Source: Conus ventricosus | Lineage: Eukaryota; Mollusca; Gastropoda; Neogastropoda; Conidae | Direction: 5' to 3' | Assembly (NCBI GenBank): GCA_018398815.1 | Contig: CM031600.1 | Location: forward strand, 47,724,792-47,788,791 | DNA: 64,000 bases | Part shown: positions 59,271-64,000 of the stretch, piece after piece | Position numbering within the stretch: position 1 is the stretch's first letter | Layout: the number at the start of each line of letters is the position of its first letter | Program-made: the position numbers and the translations under genes | Notes under the pieces: model-generated | What the model was told of the DNA's origin: nothing | Databases searched by the model: none | The model's input: the letters and a program-made list of their open reading frames with translations, nothing else

Positions 59271-60341
59271 CCGGGAGCGGGGTAAAAAACCCCGCTTTCT
59301 CTCCGTTGGATGGAGTCCCGTTCTCTCGGAAACGTCCAGCCCCCCCCCCCCCACCCCCCCCTTCCCCTCACACAAGCAGATCCTTTTCTTCTAATTAACA
59401 TCTGTTTACAAGTCCATTAAATACAATGTGAGAAGAACACACCACAACACACACACACACACACAACTCATGTCACAACCCCATCCTTCACACAGCCTCC
59501 ATATATTTCAGCCCTACATCTATCCACCTTCACACGCACATTAAAAACGTTTCATAGTCAGCATTCATATATTTCCATCATGCATATTCAGTTATGCAAA
59601 AAGTAAGCGGACAGAAAAGCAGGTCTGTTGGCGCAGGAGAGAGAGAGAGAGAGGGAGAGAGAGAGAGACTTTTGACACTGATATTTATTGTTATTACCAA
59701 AGAGGTCTTTGACAAGGGGGGAGAGGTAACAGAACAATAATATTTCCCTCTTCCTTTCCTGCAAACAAATAGAACACTTTCATTCCAAGTGTGTATCAAA
59801 TCAAAGGTTAACAAAAACAAATGAATTCGTAACATTTCCTTATGTCCTCACGCACAGGAGTAATGCAGTAAGGTTAGAAAAAGAAAAAACAACAACTTAA
59901 GACTGACTCGACCATCCACTCGATCAAATGATGACATTGTGTCTTACTGATCTCTTCCACATGCGATGAATGATTAATATTCATTCAGGTATCTCTTATA
60001 ATGCATTATCTTAAATTTCACTATCCTTCATCTCTCTAATTTTCAATGCTTGCGCGATGAATTTCGCAAATGATATAATTACAAGTTTATTCATCTGATG
60101 ATAACATGATAGCGACATTTTGTATTTTCGCTATTATCTAACTAGAAAAATGAAGAATTTGTCCGCACTTCATTATAAACAGTACAGTGGAACAGAAAGT
60201 GTTCTTCGTCATGTGTCATGTGTCTACATGCAGGACAAGGAGATTCTGTGGATGTTTCACATTCAAACCATCTTTTGTTCGCATTAAAACCTAAAGTTCT
60301 CAACCTAAATCTTGCGTAATTTATTCTGTGCCATTTATCTG
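59271..60341. other. Region Y copy B, left part: probable LINE 3' region
   Basis: No gene. Clean counterpart of 22930-23944. Contains C-rich (59340-59360), CA (59445-59463) and GA (59635-59668) tracts. It lies downstream of the LINE stop codon at 60342. Confidence 0.55.
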
Positions 60342-63300
60342 TTATGACGTTGAGAAACTTTTCAGAATCTTCTTCTTCTTCTTCTTCGTTCGCTCAGACA
60401 GGAACCCCAGATGCACTGATGAAGGCTGCCGTCCGGCGGAGGTCCTCCAGAGATCCGTAGAGTTTCTCCTCATCGGTTGGTCAGCAGGCCAGGTCTCTGC
60501 TCTCAGGTCATGGTGAGTTGGACAGTCTTGTAGGAAGTGTTCCGCTGTCATTGGGGCTGTACCGCAGGGGCACACTGCAGATTCGCCAATGCGGAACCTT
60601 GTGAACATGTGATGGTGTAGCCTGGAGTGGCCCGTCCTCAGCCTCACAATGTTCACTTGGTCTGGTCTGGGTAGGAGGTGGTAGGGATCTGTCTGGTTAT
60701 ATTCTGGATGTAGCTGAAGCCATCTTTTCCTCTGCTTCTCCTTGATGATCGTCTTGGCCTCTTCATAGGAGATTTCCTGTTCCTCTTGTGGCTGCTGTCC
60801 TCCTTCCTTCGCCAGTCGGTCTGCTTCCTCATTGCTGCTATGTTGCAGTGTGAGGGTATCCACTGGATGACAGTTAGTTCAGTGGCCTGTTGCAGTCTAG
60901 CAGGGCAGAGACAAGGGGTTGAGGTCCTTGTTCTTTGGGTTCTGTACAGCCTGAAGTACTGACAGTGCATCAGAGAAGATGACGATTTTGGGATGTATGG
61001 CCTCTCTATTTGCGCACAGTGTCTCGCTGCTGTCTGCAATGCGTCTGCCTCAGCTTTGTAGTTCGTGGAGAATTTGCCAGTGGGGATGGCTTGTCGGACG
61101 TGAGTTCCATCCTTCAAGGTTAGGAATATTCCTCCACCTCCATTTCTGGTAGTCTCCTTGCTGAGCGTCTGTGTATGGCGTACGTCCACAGCTCCTTGGG
61201 GCAAGCCTGTTTATATGGTCTAGAGCTAGTGCTTTCTTCTCTGTTTCTGATTGTGTGCCCTTTGAGAGAATGCCTGGGATTGTCTCTCTGACTTCCGGAA
61301 ACTGGTCCTTCTCCAAGCGGGTACAGAGCTGTGAGTTGGGATCTGCTTGTTCCCTTGCTGTAGCAGTTCAGGGTCCTGCCTCTCGAGTCTACGAGCGTTG
61401 TGCACAAAACTGCTGCGCTTCAGTCTGCACTTGGTTGGCTCTGACATTCTTTTGTTCATGGGGTGATTCTTCATCCTCTTGAATTTGGCAGCTTGGGTGA
61501 GGATTATGGCATCTCTCCTGCTTTCAAGGCTTTGAAGACCTGTCAGAGTTTCCATGGCTTGGATCGGGGTTGATTTGAGAGCGCCGGTGATGATCCTGGA
61601 CGCCTGGTTCTGGACCTTGGCAACTTTGTCTAGGATGGTCTTGGCTGCTGTCCCCAGGCAGCTGTACCATATTCTAGGACAGGTCTAACTCGTCCGAGGT
61701 ACAGTTTCTTTGGATGTTGTGGTCGGCTCCCAGGAAGTTCTGATAACTTCTTCATCAATGCCAAACGTAGCCTGGCTCTTTCTGTGCACTTGTTGATCTG
61801 GTGTCTCCAAGTCATCCTGGGGTCAATGTGACTCCTAGTAGTGGGTGACTTATCCTGTGGGAGGACGTGACCATTCACCTGGAGGCGTGCACTCTGTTCT
61901 TTTGTAGCCAGGCTGAAGATGGTGTATGTGGTTTTTCTGGCATTGATGGTTACGAGCCACTTTTTTGTCCATGTCTCGATCTTCCTCAGGGCTTCCTGGA
62001 TCCTTACAGTGGCTGTTGTTATGTACTGCTCAGAGCACCAGATGGCAAGATCGTCTGCGTAGATTGCACCATGGATCCATGCAGGGATGTCATCAAGGAT
62101 GTCGTTCATGAAGATGATGAAAAGCGTAGGGGAGAGAACTCACCCTGTGGAACGCCTTCCTTCATGATCTTCTGTCTGCTTTGGTGCCTTCTGTTCTGTA
62201 CCCAGGCTTTTCTGTTGGTCAGGTATTGGTGATCCATTTGAACATGAGACCTGAGATACCGTACTTGTGCATCTTCAGCTTCAGCCCATTCTTCCACACT
62301 TTATCAAAGGCCTTTTCCAGGTCGATCAGACTGTAATGGTATGCTTCTTGTCTTGTAGTGCATCCTCCATTTCTTGCGCAATGTAAGCGACCTGGTCTTC
62401 AGTGGATCGGTGTTGCCTGAATCCTGCCTGCTTGTCAGAGATGATCTCTTTCTTCTCCAGGTACCATGTCAGCCTATTGTTGACTAGCCTTTCCATGAGC
62501 TTCCCTACGCAGCTGGTCAGACTAATGGGTCTGAAGCTGTCTGCCTTGGTCTTGTCTTTTCCTTTCTTGTGAATCGGGATCATGGTAGCATCTCTCCATG
62601 CCTGAGGTACTGATGCATTTTTCCAGCTGGTGTTGAAGATATTAAGAAGGGTTTTCTTTGCTGATGGTCCCAAGTGTTGTAGCATCTCATTTGTAATGCC
62701 ATCAGGTCCTGGTGATTCTCTCTTCTGCATCTGCTTTATCCCTTCCTTCAGTTCTTTTTCTGAGAAGAGTTCTTTCATCACTTCTTCCTCTGTGTCCATG
62801 TCTTTGTAGTGTTTCTGTTGTTCCAACACTTCTTCTCTCTATCTTTTGGGACTTTGATGTCACTGATCCTTTCGAAGGTGCTTATGAGGTGGTCTGCAGC
62901 CTGCTTTCCAGTGAGGGTCCCTCCGTTGTCTTCTAGAACGATTGGTGAAGTTGACATTCTTTCATCGTTCATTGCTTTGGCAAGTTTCCACAGTCTTGCT
63001 CCATCCTTCTCCAAATTGAGATTTTCTGTTTTCCTTTTCCAGTTGGTTCTTGCTGCCTGGATGAAGGCCTTTTTGTACGAGGCGGTTCTTTCCTTCAGGT
63101 TGATGTTGTTTTCTGTTGATGGTTCCTTCTCTGCCTTTCTCTTGCTTCGTTCGCTTGATCTTCCAGCTGTTGGAGTTCTTCAGTCCAGTAGGGCCTGTAG
63201 TTCTTTCTGGTCCTTTGGGATAGTTTCTATGGCTGCTTTCAGTATTGCCCCATTGAAGGCCTTGGTCATGTTGTTCGCATCTTTCTGACGAGTATTGATG

Positions 63301-64000
63301 TTGGCGGCATACTCGTCAGTGAGGATGGAAGAAATCTTCCCATTTAGCTTTTCTGTAGTTCCACCTGGGCAGTGGTCTGCAGTCCTCAGGATGGTGGTTG
63401 AGGTCGAAGGAAAGTTTCACAGGTTTGTGATCGCTGCCTGCCAGCTGGTCCAGTACTGTTCTTTGTGCGCTCGCTGCAGGTTGTTGTGGCAAAGGCTAGG
63501 TCTGGTGTTGTTGACGATAGCCACCTGCGTGAGTAGAATGTTGGGGGGGTCATCTGCTTGATTTAGTAGATGTAGTTGCTGGTCAATCTGCCAATCCTCT
63601 ACCTCCTCTCTCTTGAGTCTGTTTCGTTGTATCCCAGCTTGTGGAGTGGCTGTTGAAGTCGCCGACAACCAGGCAGCTGTTCTGTAGAACATCCATTGCA
63701 TGTAGTGAGAGCCGTCGATCTGATGGGCAGTATACATTGTATATCCTGGATCTGTTTCTCCCGCAGTGTGATCTCCACTCCGGTGATTTCTGCCTGATCC
63801 TCAGTATCCACTGTGATGTGCTTCGCTGGTATATGATTCTTCACCAAGATGAGGATTCCACCTTTGTGTCTCCCTTCCCTGTCCACACGGTAGGTCTGGT
63901 AGCCTCTTACTGTGAAACGAAGGTTCTCTGTAAGGTGGGTCTCCTGGACACAAGCAACATCAATGTCCTCTTTGTGGAGTCTTTCGGTAAAGGGGGCTTC
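60342..64000 (-). pseudogene. RNase H-bearing LINE ORF2, region Y copy B (I/Jockey-like), cut by window end
   Basis: Non-LTR retrotransposon polyprotein on the - strand, from the window end to a stop at 60342. Endonuclease (64000 to about 63420): KEDID, VDREGRHKGGILILVKNHIP, EITGVEITLRE. RT (62830-61630): KRESPGPDGITNEML, SFRPISLTSCVGKLMERLVN, QAGFRQHRSTEDQVAY, MNDILDDIPAWIH, catalytic IYADDLAIW, then WLVTINARKTTY. Connection: LYLGRVRPVLEYG, LTGLQSLESRRDAI. RNase H (61210-60800): a TDGS-type start in pieces, FSTNYKAEADALQ, VIQWIPSHCN and NEEADRLAKEGGQ. C-terminal zinc-like motif CPCGTAPMTAEHFLQDC (about 60590-60540). RNase H placed after RT fits the I/Jockey superfamily. Several one-base slips occur, fewer than in copy A (23945-27460). 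Confidence 0.88.

Overview
This looks like a draft-quality piece of a large, repeat-rich animal genome, most likely a mollusc and perhaps a marine gastropod. The grounds are an intron-containing microcephalin (MCPH1) gene, a single-exon peptide-type GPCR with a lophotrochozoan-style TM7 (NFYLY in place of NPxxY), tRNA-Leu-primed Ty3/gypsy elements, RTE and RNase H-bearing LINEs, tRNA-headed SINEs, and abundant CA/GA/TA microsatellites with the recurring word ATAGGCCTA. The species assignment is inference. There are no bacterial-type operons, no CRISPR array and no rRNA. Three runs of exactly 1000 N are scaffold gaps (15237-16236, 34380-35379, 58271-59270).

Layout. 1-4263: a Ty3/gypsy element (gypsy-1, + strand) in badly corrupted sequence. 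4264-15236: 'locus X copy A', carrying a second gypsy element (gypsy-2, - strand, 5520-10350) and a full-length RTE-type LINE (+ strand, 11530-14720). 16458-20425: 'locus X copy B', the same unique sequence without those two elements but with an ~865-bp tRNA-headed SINE and a ~190-bp segment holding a hairpin. 20426-22930: non-coding sequence with a second SINE. 22930-27840: 'region Y copy A', a corrupted RNase H-bearing LINE (- strand). 28-31.7 kb: microsatellites, a long inverted repeat and a 47-bp minisatellite. 31856-32952: the GPCR. 33559-33848: a probable terminal exon of an unrecognised - strand gene. 35.5-36.1 kb: a LINE remnant that looks twin-primed. 38.9-39.7 kb: a second copy of the long SINE. 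41.3-44.1 kb: a hAT transposon. 44.6-45.4 kb: an OTU-domain ORF. 45983-52385: the first five coding exons of MCPH1 (- strand), with an L2/CR1-like LINE tail in intron 1. 52.4-57.4 kb: low-complexity, low-quality sequence. 57558-58270: another 5' end of gypsy-1. 59271-64000: region Y copy B, in which the same LINE is readable.

The main structural conclusion is that gypsy-1 and region Y occur twice in the same order (1 kb and 23-27.8 kb; 57.6 kb and 59.3-64 kb), and locus X occurs twice in tandem across a gap. Either this is a real segmental duplication or, as I think more likely, alternative haplotypes or uncollapsed contigs were scaffolded head-to-tail. The copies give natural empty/filled sites for three retroelements, with target-site duplications readable by eye. 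Every recognisable host or TE reading frame has single-base frameshifts, and the poor segments show homopolymer-like smearing, so 'pseudogene' calls here should be read as 'broken in this assembly'. I found no convincing novel multi-gene system. The most biologically interesting items are the long SINE family, the OTU ORF on the MCPH1 strand, the divergent GPCR and the hairpins.
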